Positions 17,933-27,541 of a stretch of 64,000 nt of DNA are shown piece by piece (position 1 is the first letter of the stretch; every line of letters begins with the position of its first letter). Location of the stretch: assembly GCA_028280805.1 (NCBI GenBank), contig JANQLB010000106.1, forward strand, positions 62,001 through 126,000. The letters are read 5' to 3'. The translations under genes were made by a program, and so were the position numbers. Below the pieces are notes generated by a model. The model saw nothing but the letters and a program-made list of their open reading frames with translations. It was not told the origin of the DNA and ran no database searches. The stretch is from Tissierellales bacterium. GTDB lineage: Bacteria; Bacillota; Clostridia; Tissierellales; VENL01.

Positions 17933-18442
17933 TTAATCTTCTTTAACATATGAAGCTACAATCTCACCATAATATAGTACATGGAAATTATTATTAGGGT
18001 AATATTTCTCTTTAATTTCTTTTGATAATGTTGCAGGCTCCATAGCTTGCTTATAAACAATTTTACACTCATAGTGCAATTCACATTCACCAACTATAGG
18101 TGTAGATACTACTTTTCCTTTCTCTGGAGTTATGTTACACTTGATAAACTTATCTATATCTCTTCCAGATTCTGTTCCACAAATTCCTAAAGCTTGTGTT
18201 AAATCATTTTTTAAAGGTACACTTACTGTGAATTCATTAGAGTTTTCAAGTAAATCATAAGTATGTCTTGAATATCTTACTTCAACAGTAAATATCGGCT
18301 TATTCCAAATTATACCAATGTTTCCCCATGCTATAGTCATAGTATTAATTTTATCTCCGCTCTTAACAGTTAGAAAAGCTCCTTTTTTAAGCTGAGATAA
18401 CATTTTATCTGAATACTCGTAAAATAAAATATCTTTTTTCAT
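17933..18442 (-). CDS. Flavin reductase-like / flavoredoxin-family protein
   Basis: 169 residues. The split-barrel FMN-binding pattern is visible in FLTVKSGDKINTMTIAWGNI, the typical flavoredoxin opening, and in VEVRYSRHTYDLL. These proteins bind FMN and pass electrons or reduce flavin. An in-frame ATG at 18469 lacks a ribosome binding site, while TAAGGAGG lies eight bases before the ATG at 18442, so the shorter form (MKKDILFYEY) is used. It begins 20 bases after the TraB-family gene and is probably co-transcribed. Confidence 0.85.
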   Translation of the reverse strand: MKKDILFYEYSDKMLSQLKKGAFLTVKSGDKINTMTIAWGNIGIIWNKPIFTVEVRYSRHTYDLLENSNEFTVSVPLKNDLTQALGICGTESGRDIDKFIKCNITPEKGKVVSTPIVGECELHYECKIVYKQAMEPATLSKEIKEKYYPNNNFHVLYYGEIVASYVKED

Positions 18443-18461
18443 AACATTAACCTCCTTACAA

Positions 18462-19634
18462 TTAACCAAATATATTCTCTATAAAGAGTCTTATAACCTC
18501 TGCTCCACCTATTGCAGTTCCTAAGACACTACCGATATTTGTAAGAGCTACAACCAACAGTATTCTAGTGACTTTATTTCTCCAAAAGCCTTTTATAGTA
18601 TATATATCCTCTGAAAGCTTTTCTAAATCTTCTACTTTAGGCTTTCTAATAAAGGCTTCAACTATTCCAGAAAACCATCCAGCTGCTAAGGCAGGATTTA
18701 GAGAGCTTATAGGAGATACGACAAAAGCTGTAAGAATTGAAAGCGGATGAGCAAAAGCAAGTATAGCTCCTAATGATGATAATGACCCATTCCAAATTAT
18801 CCAGCTAAGAGTCTGGTCAATTCCAATGTCTCGGTTAGAATAAAAAGTATATGCGATTATAGCAATAATTATAGCAGGTATAATCCACTTTATAATTTTT
18901 GATATATTTGACTTAGGTGGAACTTTATTTAGCTCATATAAATTTTGATCTTTTCTTATCTCTTCTTTAACTCCCGGAACATGTCCTGCTCCTAATACAG
19001 CAACTACCTTTTTGCCTGAAGCTGTTTTAATCTTATGTGATAAATACTTATCTCTTTCGTCTATCAAAGCTACCTTAAGTTTAGGAAAAGACTTCCCTAA
19101 TTCACTTAACATAGAAGTAAGCATATCTTCTGATTTTAATTTTTCTAATTCTTCTTCTGTTATTTCTTCATCGCTAAAAATACTAAAAAAAAGTTGAAAG
19201 AAAAGTTTTATTTTACCCAGAAACCCTATTGTTCTCCAAGCTCTAGTAAAAGTAATGTTTATATCTCTGTCTGCTAAGATTAATTCTGCTCCTGTTTCCT
19301 TAGCAGATGTTATGCCTTGAATCATTTCCTGCCCCGGTTGTATACCAAATTGTCTAGCAATTTTCTTTTGAAAAGAAGACATAACTAAATTAACTAATAA
19401 CAGAGAAGCTTTCTTTTCTTTTATAACTTTAAATATATCCATCTGTTTCCATTTAGATCCTTGAGATATTGCTTTATATCTCTGTTTATCAAGCTCTACA
19501 CATACCGAATCTGGTTTTTCTTCTTCAATTACTCTTTTAACTTCCTCAGCACTTTTTTTAGATACATGAGCTGTGCCTATTATAATGATTTCCTTGTCAT
19601 TAATTTGAATTTTATCTATATTTTTTTCAGTCAT
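18462..19634 (-). CDS. TraB/PrgY-family membrane protein
   Basis: 390 residues. The N-terminal TIKI/TraB-type domain has GTAHVSKKSAEEV (20-32), CVELDKQRY and a later GAGHVPGV, the conserved His/Glu positions of the family. The C-terminal third carries about four membrane helices (AIIIAIIAYTFYS onward). Enterococcal PrgY/TraB dampen peptide pheromone signalling and related proteins may be metalloproteases. No conjugation genes are nearby, so a specific role cannot be given. GAAGGGAAATA precedes ATG. Confidence 0.88.
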   Translation of the reverse strand: MTEKNIDKIQINDKEIIIIGTAHVSKKSAEEVKRVIEEEKPDSVCVELDKQRYKAISQGSKWKQMDIFKVIKEKKASLLLVNLVMSSFQKKIARQFGIQPGQEMIQGITSAKETGAELILADRDINITFTRAWRTIGFLGKIKLFFQLFFSIFSDEEITEEELEKLKSEDMLTSMLSELGKSFPKLKVALIDERDKYLSHKIKTASGKKVVAVLGAGHVPGVKEEIRKDQNLYELNKVPPKSNISKIIKWIIPAIIIAIIAYTFYSNRDIGIDQTLSWIIWNGSLSSLGAILAFAHPLSILTAFVVSPISSLNPALAAGWFSGIVEAFIRKPKVEDLEKLSEDIYTIKGFWRNKVTRILLVVALTNIGSVLGTAIGGAEVIRLFIENIFG

Positions 19635-19892
19635 TATTTCCCTTCTTTCTTTAGCATAAAAATATTAATAATGTATAAAGTATATCATAATATTATTTTT
19701 ATATCTATTATACATTCAATCAAGTAACATTATGTTAAGATTTTAATATAATACAAAAATATAGTTCATCTATAGTATGTCAATTATTATTAATTATTGG
19801 TTACAGTTCCACAATTCAACAAACACTTAAGAAATCCTTTTTATTTTTTAACTACATATTTAATTATTATTTTAATTTAGTGCTTTAGTCCC

Positions 19893-19921
19893 TTGATTTA
19901 AACAATAATGTATAATAAAAT
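19893..19921 (+). promoter_or_regulatory. Promoter of the metallo-hydrolase gene
   Basis: TTGATT (19893-19898), 17 bases, TAAAAT (19916-19921), about 45 bases before ATG 19967. The rest of the 330-base gap from 19635 shows nothing recognisable. Confidence 0.55.
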
Positions 19922-19966
19922 TATAAGTATAAAAAATTGTCAAGTAATTTTTAAAGGAGTGATAAT

Positions 19967-20704
19967 ATGTCTATAAACAAGGCTTACATAACTCATTTAT
20001 TCCATAGCAGTTTTTTGGTTGAAACAAATAATAATCTTTTAGTTTTTGATTATTTTGACTACGCATCACACTATATAATTAAGTCTAGTAAAATTTTAAC
20101 TCCTGAATTTTTCTCTGATAAACAAAATGTTTATGTATTTGTAAGTCACAGTCATAAAGATCACTATGATCCTTTAATATTTAAGTGGGAGGAAGCTAAC
20201 CCAAAAATTAATTACATATTAAGTAATGATATAAAGATTGAAAAGAAAAAACCTAATTATCACATTGTAGATAAATATGAGTCATTTTCTATAGAAAATA
20301 TAAAAATATCTACTTTTGGCTCAACAGATTTAGGAGTTTCTTATCTAATTAAGGTTGATGGAATAACAATTTTTCATGCCGGTGATTTAAATTGGTGGTG
20401 TTGGAAAAACGATACTATAGAAGATCAACAAAAAGAAGAAAAAGATTTTAAAGAAGAACTTGATAAAATAAAGGAGAAAAAGATTGATATTGCTTTTGTT
20501 CCTGTAGACCCAAGACTTGATGAGAATTATTACTTAGGTGGAGAGTATTTTGCAAAAACTATTATGCCTAAACTTCTTGTACCAATGCACTTTAGTGATA
20601 AGTTCTATATTCCAAAGAAGTTTAAGAAAAAAATACAGCATTTAGATGTAAAAGTAGCACCTATTACTGAAAGAAAAAGAAATTTTATATATGAAACAAA
20701 ATAA
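19967..20704 (+). CDS. MBL-fold metallo-hydrolase
   Basis: 245 residues. The metal-binding HSHKDH (61-66), a later FHAGDLNWW and PMHFSDKFY give the histidines and aspartate of a metallo-beta-lactamase-fold hydrolase of the UlaG-like L-ascorbate-6-phosphate-lactonase/YqjP type. The substrate is not evident. A monocistronic gene, with AAAGGAG eight bases before ATG and its own promoter and terminator. Confidence 0.88.
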   Translation: MSINKAYITHLFHSSFLVETNNNLLVFDYFDYASHYIIKSSKILTPEFFSDKQNVYVFVSHSHKDHYDPLIFKWEEANPKINYILSNDIKIEKKKPNYHIVDKYESFSIENIKISTFGSTDLGVSYLIKVDGITIFHAGDLNWWCWKNDTIEDQQKEEKDFKEELDKIKEKKIDIAFVPVDPRLDENYYLGGEYFAKTIMPKLLVPMHFSDKFYIPKKFKKKIQHLDVKVAPITERKRNFIYETK

Positions 20705-20712
20705 ATATTATA

Positions 20713-20742
20713 TAACCCCGTAAATATATGTTCACGGGGTTA
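20713..20742. terminator. Convergent terminator
   Basis: Perfect TAACCCCGT / ACGGGGTTA stem with a 12-base loop between two convergent genes. Confidence 0.85.
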
Positions 20743-20755
20743 ATTACTTATATGT

Positions 20756-22081
20756 TTAAGATAATTTTTTTCTTATTTCTGCTTGTTTTCCACAAGATAA
20801 TTTTCCTTCCTTACATGTACCAAATATACAGGAAGGTAAAGCTTTTTCATATAATATCTCAGATAATTTTCTTAAGATTATAAGTTTCTTAGTTGATAAT
20901 TCTCTAATTTCCCACTGAGAATTTAAACAAATTCTTTCACTTAGCATAGATATATCCATTCTCGCATTTGTAGATATTACTAATTTTGTGGCGTCTGCAT
21001 TTAACAAAAAATATAGAGCTTTATCTAATCCATACTTTTGTAGAATAAAAACCCTAAAATTCTTTATCTCATTTATGAGTTGTAAGTATTTCTCATAAAA
21101 TTCAGAGTTCTTTATAGAAGGGGGAACTATTGGTGTCCTATCTTTTTCATTTATTAAAGTTATAAATGGTTCTCTATAATTATTAGAAAGCCTATGTCTT
21201 ATTTGCTGGTGATATGTTACCATACTACATAACATCCCAAAGGTTGTCCTAGCCTGTTCAGCTATACTATCATGCCCATAGCTTAAAACCCTCTTAGCTA
21301 CACCTTTAGCTTTGTTTACAGCTTCATCTTCCCAAATCTTTAAAGTATCAGATGGAGTTCTAAATTGAGTGCTGGTTAATGCTCCTAATCCAACCTTCAT
21401 ATCCAAATCGTCAAAAGTTTCTAATAAAACAACTGGTTGTTCAAACGTAATTTTATCTAAATAATCTTGATAAAAATCTTGAACTAGGTTATCACACTTA
21501 GCATTTGATGTAGGTAAGTTTAAAAATATGTTTTTTAGTGTATCCGGTATGTATTTATCTATTTCAGATTTAATATCTGAAAAAATATATCTATATCTTT
21601 TATCCATAATAAGATTATATAAGTCAAATAGTTTATCTGCTGTCATTGCACAATATACGTTTGTTTTAGTTGCTAATGGCAATATATATCTAGCATCTTC
21701 TATAGGAATTTTGTGCTTATAGTTTTCTAATTTAGGTCTTCCTTTAAATTTTCCTTCATTTAATTCTGACATTTCTTTGTATGTTTCAAAAAGGTTATCA
21801 AGTAAATATTTAGCTTTTTTACTATCAACAGTATCTAAACTAGGTAAAGTATAGAAAGCCTCACCCATTGTTACATATCTTTGACTCTGCTGAACATATG
21901 AGTCCTTAAGCTCACATAATAATGTACTCTGAATACGGTTTATATCCTCTAAAGAAAATGATACGTTTATGGTTTTTAATATTTCTATAATAATTTCTTT
22001 ATTTAAATCTTGAATATTTTTTTCTTGAAGCCATTTTTCAACTTTGTTAAGTCCAGTATGCTCAAAATTACTTATCTTCAC
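20756..22081 (-). CDS. Two-copy ThyX-like (flavin-dependent thymidylate synthase) protein
   Basis: 441 residues, about twice the usual ThyX length (200-250). The C-terminal half keeps the ThyX outline: YGHDSIAEQARTTFGM, then QQIRHRLSNNYREPF and NARMDISMLSERICLNSQWE. The RHR is present, but the spacing and serine of the classical RHR-x7-S motif are altered. The N-terminal half holds a second, weaker ThyX-like copy (VQQSQRYVTMGEAFYTLP) without RHR. ThyX methylates dUMP using FAD and methylene-folate; whether this form does so is uncertain. It begins at GTG behind AAGGGGG. Confidence 0.8.
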   Translation of the reverse strand: MKISNFEHTGLNKVEKWLQEKNIQDLNKEIIIEILKTINVSFSLEDINRIQSTLLCELKDSYVQQSQRYVTMGEAFYTLPSLDTVDSKKAKYLLDNLFETYKEMSELNEGKFKGRPKLENYKHKIPIEDARYILPLATKTNVYCAMTADKLFDLYNLIMDKRYRYIFSDIKSEIDKYIPDTLKNIFLNLPTSNAKCDNLVQDFYQDYLDKITFEQPVVLLETFDDLDMKVGLGALTSTQFRTPSDTLKIWEDEAVNKAKGVAKRVLSYGHDSIAEQARTTFGMLCSMVTYHQQIRHRLSNNYREPFITLINEKDRTPIVPPSIKNSEFYEKYLQLINEIKNFRVFILQKYGLDKALYFLLNADATKLVISTNARMDISMLSERICLNSQWEIRELSTKKLIILRKLSEILYEKALPSCIFGTCKEGKLSCGKQAEIRKKLS

Positions 22082-22218
22082 AAGATTTCCCCCTTATTCA
22101 TTTTTTATATTTTCAATTATATCATATTTATAAAATTTTGATTAAGTACTTTATATTCCATTGAAAAACTAATTAGTTAGAATAAACTTGAATTTAATAC
22201 AAATATCAAATAATAGAT

Positions 22219-22480
22219 TTTTCATGTGATGGTGAAAAAAGTCCCATTCATATACTGAATGCATGGACAAAGGATTTTTTCATAAAGAAATAAAGGATTT
22301 TAAGAAAAATGGACTGGATAGTAATTTTAAAGATATAGAGTGTAGTAAAAAGAAGGTTAGAGAAAAAGGGTACGGAAGAATAGAAAAACGAGAATACTTT
22401 CAGACAAGTTATATATACTGGTTTACAGAAAAGAATAAATGGAAAGGTTTGACTAGTGTAGGTTGAGTAAAAATATGAAA
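22219..22480 (+). pseudogene. Degraded ISAs1-family transposase
   Basis: Two frames carry pieces of an ISAs1 transposase. SCDGEKSPIHILNAW lies just before a frame change near 22260; GYGRIEKREYF and TEKNKWKGLTSVG lie in the 22263-22466 frame, after which stops interrupt. The catalytic middle is missing. It marks the left side of the TetR/amidohydrolase segment. Confidence 0.75.
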
Positions 22481-22741
22481 AGATTTAAAGCAGCAATGGA
22501 TGAAAAATTTTTAGAAACAATCATAAATAACATGTAGAAAATAACAGGCTGTGTTGTAAGTAAGGAAGACAAAAAGTAAAATGCTTAAAATACCAAAATA
22601 CCTAAATAATCCTCAATATAATAAAATTTGCACAAAATGTTTTTCATTGTTTGCCTTAAATTATATTGAAATTTCAACATGTTTGTAGAACACTCGAAAA
22701 ATAAATTCCTATATATTATAATATATAGCTAAAATTTATTC

Positions 22742-22770
22742 TTGACTTACTTAAAAATATGGCATAAAAT
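22742..22770 (+). promoter_or_regulatory. Promoter of the TetR gene
   Basis: TTGACT (22742-22747), 17 bases, TAAAAT (22765-22770), 45 bases before the start. Confidence 0.65.
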
Positions 22771-22777
22771 AACATTA

Positions 22778-22801
22778 TGAACAAAATTTCATTGTCGTTC
22801 A
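22778..22801. promoter_or_regulatory. Possible TetR self-operator
   Basis: TGAAC and GTTCA form an imperfect inverted repeat between the -10 and the ribosome binding site, where autorepressors often bind. Confidence 0.4.
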
Positions 22802-22814
22802 CACGGAGGAGATT

Positions 22815-23429
22815 ATGCCTAAAGCATTTAATAGTGATCAACTAAATTATATAAGAACAAAATTGCTTAATATTGGTAAAAACATGTTTGAGCAACAGGG
22901 ATTTAATAATTTTGGAATTAGGGATTTAGTTAAAGAAGCTGGGATATCTATTGGTATGTTTTATAAGTTCTTTAACAGTAAAGAAGATTTTTTTATGAAA
23001 ATAGTTAATATTGAAAAACAAAGAATCCGTAAGAGCATAGTTAAAGAAGTAATGCAGTTTAAAGAAGAGCCGGTTAAGGCTTTAAAGAGTTTTTACTATA
23101 TAGTGGTTAAAGAGCTTTATGATAACCCCTTAATGAAAACTATTTTATTTAATGAAGAATATAGTGCAGTTAAAGAGCAGTTATCTGAAACAGATTTAAT
23201 AAGCGATAGAGAACAATCACTACAACCCTTTTTAGACCTAATGAATTATTGGAAGTCTAAAAATCTAATATTAGATGTAAATAATGAACTAGTTCTGGGT
23301 AGCTTGCGTTCTTTAGTATACTTAAATTTTCATAAAGATGAAATTGGGTTAGATAAATTTGATAGCATAATTGAATTTTTAATAAATCAGGTTTGTGGTT
23401 ATTTAGAGGGAGATTTTAATAATACATAA
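22815..23429 (+). CDS. TetR/AcrR-family regulator
   Basis: 204 residues. The N-terminal helix-turn-helix is typical (NFGIRDLVKEAGISIGMFYKFFNSKEDFF, about 32-60 in two parts); the C-terminal 130 residues are the variable ligand/dimer domain. CGGAGGAG precedes ATG. It precedes an amidohydrolase gene by 360 bases on the same strand, and both lie between decayed insertion sequences, suggesting that they arrived together. The ligand is unknown. Confidence 0.9.
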   Translation: MPKAFNSDQLNYIRTKLLNIGKNMFEQQGFNNFGIRDLVKEAGISIGMFYKFFNSKEDFFMKIVNIEKQRIRKSIVKEVMQFKEEPVKALKSFYYIVVKELYDNPLMKTILFNEEYSAVKEQLSETDLISDREQSLQPFLDLMNYWKSKNLILDVNNELVLGSLRSLVYLNFHKDEIGLDKFDSIIEFLINQVCGYLEGDFNNT

Positions 23430-23792
23430 AGTATTTTCAGATTTAATTGAAAATAATAGATACTAGTTATTTTTCTTTTTCTAATAAAAAAGCCACAAGT
23501 ATAAACATATTTTTATATATTATCGGACAAGCCTATAGTTATTTGCCAACTTGCACGAATAACATGGGAGTATGCTCAGTTCTACAAAAAAATAAAAGCA
23601 TTTGAACTAATAATAAGGTTTTTTCGGTGGCAGGTAAGTCAGACAAACTAGTTGAGTATAACACTGTTTAAAGCTAAGAGAATTTTTTAACAGAAGTATA
23701 ATATTTATTATGATGCAGGACATATTGACTGTAATTGAAGCCAAGCCTATGCTAAAAAAGCTATTAAGACTATAAGCAAAAGAGGTGGAAAA
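23430..23792. other. Non-coding or relic stretch
   Basis: There is no intact gene between the TetR and amidohydrolase genes. Several frames look like broken coding sequence (TWEYAQFYKKIKAFE near 23567; YDAGHIDCN near 23710), perhaps transposase debris, but I cannot name it. AGAGGTGG before 23793 is the next gene's ribosome binding site. Confidence 0.4.
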
Positions 23793-24836
23793 ATGAATAA
23801 ACAAGTTATTTTACAAAGGCATCCAGAGTTAGAGCTGACAGAATGGGGTGATTTTAAAATACGTAATAGTTTAGTAAAGAACTATAAAATTATAGATATA
23901 CACTGCCATCTGTTTTTAGGCATAAAGCAATGCTTTAAGGGGTTACCCATAAAAGAGGACAATGACTTAAATACCTCTCTGTTTAGCAAAAGTTGCTTTC
24001 CCTACTCAGTAAAGAGCTTTAACTTAAATGAGGTATATTTTACAGAACAGCCTACCAACTTAAGAGGTAAAATAGTTGCCAAACATAAGTTATTATTTGG
24101 TGGTTTTGTAGTTAAAAATGCTACAAAACAAAGGCTGTTAAGAGATATGCAAGTTAATAATATTAGCAAAAGTATAGTTTTACAGACTAACCCCGCTAAC
24201 TTTATCTTTAGCAAAGAAACCAATAATGCGTTAATAACAGACAAACTTGATACCTTTGGCTCAATTCATCCATTAGATAATAATATTAAAGCTAACATAA
24301 ACAAGTATATGGAAAATGGAATTAAAGGCTGGAAGATAAACCCCCATTCTATGGGTGTATCTATTGATAATCCAGAATTCATAAAGCTGATAAAGCAGCT
24401 AGCTGAAACAGAGCTACCTATTTTATCTTGTAGTGGTCAAGTTATGCCGAACTTTATGCTAAAATCTTGGGTTGTATCTAAAAAGCAAGAACGTGAATCT
24501 GCAACTCAAAACATACATAAGTTTAATAAAGCTATAGCTATGTTACCAAAAACTAAATTTATACTTGCCCACGGTGGTTTATTCGAGACAGAAGAACTAA
24601 TAAAGTTAATGAAAAAGTATAGTAATGTTTATACAGATATAAGTACACAACCTCCTCAAAATATAAAAAGTATAATTGAAGCTGTAGGCCCTAATAGAGT
24701 TTTATATGGCACAGATTACCCATTTTTTAATCAATCTTTTTCAATCTTAGCTGTATTAAAAGCTACAGAAAATGTATTACACAGAAAGCAAATCTTCGCA
24801 CAAAATACAGAAAGCTTGCTAAAATTAAGTAACTAA
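23793..24836 (+). CDS. Amidohydrolase-2-family metal-dependent hydrolase
   Basis: 347 residues. HxH metal motif in IIDIHCHLF (H37, H39), a histidine in INPHSMG, FILAHGG and the terminal metal aspartate in YGTDYPFF follow the order of the amidohydrolase_2 (TIM-barrel) family, which includes decarboxylases and amide/lactone hydrolases. A roughly 70-residue insertion follows the HxH strand (FKGLPIKEDNDLNTSLFSKS onward). The substrate is unknown. GAGGTGG precedes ATG. Confidence 0.85.
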   Translation: MNKQVILQRHPELELTEWGDFKIRNSLVKNYKIIDIHCHLFLGIKQCFKGLPIKEDNDLNTSLFSKSCFPYSVKSFNLNEVYFTEQPTNLRGKIVAKHKLLFGGFVVKNATKQRLLRDMQVNNISKSIVLQTNPANFIFSKETNNALITDKLDTFGSIHPLDNNIKANINKYMENGIKGWKINPHSMGVSIDNPEFIKLIKQLAETELPILSCSGQVMPNFMLKSWVVSKKQERESATQNIHKFNKAIAMLPKTKFILAHGGLFETEELIKLMKKYSNVYTDISTQPPQNIKSIIEAVGPNRVLYGTDYPFFNQSFSILAVLKATENVLHRKQIFAQNTESLLKLSN

Positions 24837-24893
24837 AAGACATAAAAATGAAACTGATAATATGAACTCTGAAATTCAAGAACTGAAACGGCT

Positions 24894-25490
24894 ATGAAAG
24901 ATTTTAAAAATAAAATGATGTATGAAAGTTATTTAGTTATTATTCGTTATCTAAAGGGTTACAGTAATAAGGCTGCGTCTGAGGAGCTTGGTTTATGTCA
25001 GTATACAGAAGACACCTACATTAGAAAGTACAAAAAAGAAGGTTTTTTAAATCTAAATTTAAAATACAGCCCTGAGGTACTCTATCGTTTAAACCTTAGT
25101 TATACTAAAAAAATCTACACTCTTAAAAAAGCAGACCTTGAAAAACAACAAGCCTTTAAGGAAGATTTTGAGATTTTAAAAATGTTTTAGAAATCTATCC
25201 TAATGGGAAAATCGTAATATTACTAGATAATTCAAGAATTCATCATCCAAGTTTCTTAAACCAATCTTAGATGAACACAAGGACAAATTAGAATTCGTTT
25301 TTTTACCACCCTGCAAGAGTTAAATCTTGTAGAGGGTGTATGGGATGGCTCAAGTCAAAAATTATAAATAATGTTTTTACTCTGATTTTAGAAAAATCAA
25401 AATAGCTGTATGGAAATTTATAAATTACATTAATCAACAACCTCATAGAATTATAAACCGTATTTATGTTCCAATGTAAAATCTTTATTG
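24894..25490 (+). pseudogene. Degraded IS630-family transposase
   Basis: The first 98 codons hold the helix-turn-helix start (IIRYLKGYSNKAASEELGL). After a stop at 25190, other frames continue with catalytic-core debris: NGKIVILLDNSRIHHPSFLN (about 25203-25262), then a WGWLK/INNVF-like end and INQQPH. A central part is deleted and several stops are present, so it is dead. It bounds the TetR/amidohydrolase segment on the right. Confidence 0.78.
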
Positions 25491-25527
25491 AAAACTATAT
25501 ATCCTTTAATTTTTTATTTATCATGGC

Positions 25528-26700
25528 TCAACTAGATGTTGAGCCATGTCTTAAGCTATTTTTTTCTTTAAAACTAGTTTTTATAATAATTAAAGGAATT
25601 AGACCAATAAAGGTAAAGACTGCAAAAAATAAATAGACTGTATGGATACCTAAATAATCAAGAATAATGCCACTAATAAACTTACACACCATTCCACCAA
25701 AACCCATACTAATTGAAGTATAGACAGCCATTGCTGTTGCTCTTGATTCCTCTTTTGTATTTTCTTTGATAAACTGTGCTGCACCAACTATATACGTTCC
25801 AAAAGATATACCCTGAATCATGAAAAAAATCAATACCAAAGTAGGAGAAGGACTAGTGCTGTACCATAAAAATCTGAGTATGGATATTATTGCTGAGAAA
25901 ATAAGTATGTTTTCTATTCCCCACTTTCTTATGCCTATATAAGTCCATTTCATAAAAGGAGCTTCACTACCGGCAAATAGTAAAAACGCAATACCGATAC
26001 CAGTGATTGTGCCTCCAAGGTTTTCATATAAAAGCCCGAAAAAAATATTATTTCCATCAATTGATCCGCTAATAAAAAATGTACTAATTAAGAAAATTAA
26101 ATATTTCTTATTTTTTACTAGTTGACCAACCCCTTGAATGTGACGACCTACATAAGGTGAACTTTTTACGTTAATGGGTTTAATAAAAAATAAAGTCATA
26201 ATATAAGAGATAGATAAGATAATAAATATCCATTTCAGTCCATATCTATCTGCTATTATTCCTGAAATTAATACAGCCATGGCAAATCCAACAGCACCCC
26301 ATTGTCTGATTTTCCCATAATCTGTATCTGAATTAACAGCGATAGTTTCAATAATAGGACTTATACCACTCATAAATAAATATAATACTGCAAATATTAA
26401 AATTACAAAATAATATCCTTTGAACAATGGAATTAAGCTAGATATGACAATTGTTATCAAAATTATCATGATAAGTATCTTTTTTGTTTTTTGAGTCTTA
26501 TCACACATAATTCCCCAAAACGGCTGTACTATAATTGATATTAGAGATGTTAATGACACAATAATTCCAATTTCCGTTCCATCTAACCCTATGCTTTTTA
26601 GATATTGAGATAGTAATGGCAGTATTGAACCAATTGCAAAAAATCCAAAGTAAAATAACCCTATGTAATTTTTATATGTTTTCTGCATTTTATAACACAT
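25528..26700 (-). CDS. MFS transporter, MFS_1-like (HcaT/LacY-type)
   Basis: 390 residues with about 12 hydrophobic segments. An acidic/basic loop after helix 2 (WGIMCDKTQKTKK) is the family's loop 2-3 signature, and DRYG repeats it later. The layout resembles the phenylpropionate/nucleoside proton symporter group; the substrate is unknown. Two starts are possible: ATG 26700, which overlaps the AAAGGA, and ATG 26688 (MQKTYKN), 12 bases after it. Confidence 0.82.
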   Translation of the reverse strand: MCYKMQKTYKNYIGLFYFGFFAIGSILPLLSQYLKSIGLDGTEIGIIVSLTSLISIIVQPFWGIMCDKTQKTKKILIMIILITIVISSLIPLFKGYYFVILIFAVLYLFMSGISPIIETIAVNSDTDYGKIRQWGAVGFAMAVLISGIIADRYGLKWIFIILSISYIMTLFFIKPINVKSSPYVGRHIQGVGQLVKNKKYLIFLISTFFISGSIDGNNIFFGLLYENLGGTITGIGIAFLLFAGSEAPFMKWTYIGIRKWGIENILIFSAIISILRFLWYSTSPSPTLVLIFFMIQGISFGTYIVGAAQFIKENTKEESRATAMAVYTSISMGFGGMVCKFISGIILDYLGIHTVYLFFAVFTFIGLIPLIIIKTSFKEKNSLRHGSTSS

Positions 26701-26828
26701 TCCTTTCTACTTAAGTATTAAAAGGTTATAGTCAATATATCTTTAAAAATAATATCACATAATATTTTATCACTAAAAAAATATATATCAATTATATTTC
26801 TACTACTTTTTAATAAGGTAAAATAAAA

Positions 26829-26848
26829 AGACCCCTTATAAGAGGTCT
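26829..26848 (-). terminator. Terminator of nitroreductase gene
   Basis: AGACCYCTTATAAGRGGTCT stem with T run on the minus strand, 15 bases after the stop. Confidence 0.85.
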
Positions 26849-26862
26849 GATTTTTCTGATTA

Positions 26863-27426
26863 CTACATCATTTTATTGCTTTCATTTTCTGTGTAAGCTT
26901 CTCCCCAAATATTTAAGTATACATGTTCTCTGACATCTTTCTTTGGTTTGCTTTTTGGATTTTGTGCAGTTTCCCCTACCGGAGTCATAGCTACAACACG
27001 ATAGTTATTTGGTATATTTAAAGTCTGACGAACTTTATCTTCATCAAGTGAAGCTATCCAGCATGTTCCATAGCCTTCATTAGTTGCAGCTAAAACAAAA
27101 TGTTCCATAGCTATAGAGCCATCAACTAGATAATATTCTTTACCCTGAATATTTCCCGATTGAGAAGGGTCTGCAACAACTACAGCCGTTAATGGTGCTT
27201 CTTTTATAGCTTTAGCTGCCTCATCTGTATCATTGATTATTGATTGTGACAAAATATCTTTTTCATTTTCATCATCTACCAGTATAAGCTTATATGAAGT
27301 GTTATTTTTCCATGAAGGGGACATCATAAGGGCATTAATCATTCTAGCTATACTATCTTTGTTTAATGAAGTATTCTTGAACTCTTTTATACTTTTTCTG
27401 TTTTTTATTACTTCATAAAATTGCAT
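26863..27426 (-). CDS. Nitroreductase-family FMN protein
   Basis: 187 residues. NRKSIKEFKNTSLNKD (FMN-phosphate Arg loop), APLTAVVVADPS, MEHFVLAATNEGYGTCWIAS and PVGE are the nitroreductase landmarks. These are dimeric FMN enzymes that reduce nitro compounds, quinones or flavins. The frame is open to 27483, but AAGGAG lies nine bases before the ATG at 27426 (MQFYEVIKNRKS), the natural family start. Confidence 0.9.
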   Translation of the reverse strand: MQFYEVIKNRKSIKEFKNTSLNKDSIARMINALMMSPSWKNNTSYKLILVDDENEKDILSQSIINDTDEAAKAIKEAPLTAVVVADPSQSGNIQGKEYYLVDGSIAMEHFVLAATNEGYGTCWIASLDEDKVRQTLNIPNNYRVVAMTPVGETAQNPKSKPKKDVREHVYLNIWGEAYTENESNKMM

Positions 27427-27541
27427 ACCATCACTCTCCTTGAAATATATTATGCTCATATATAGAGAGATTAATGTAAACAATTTTTTATTGATAACTT
27501 ATTAAGTTTATTTTGTATAAACGTCTATAATTATGTATTAC

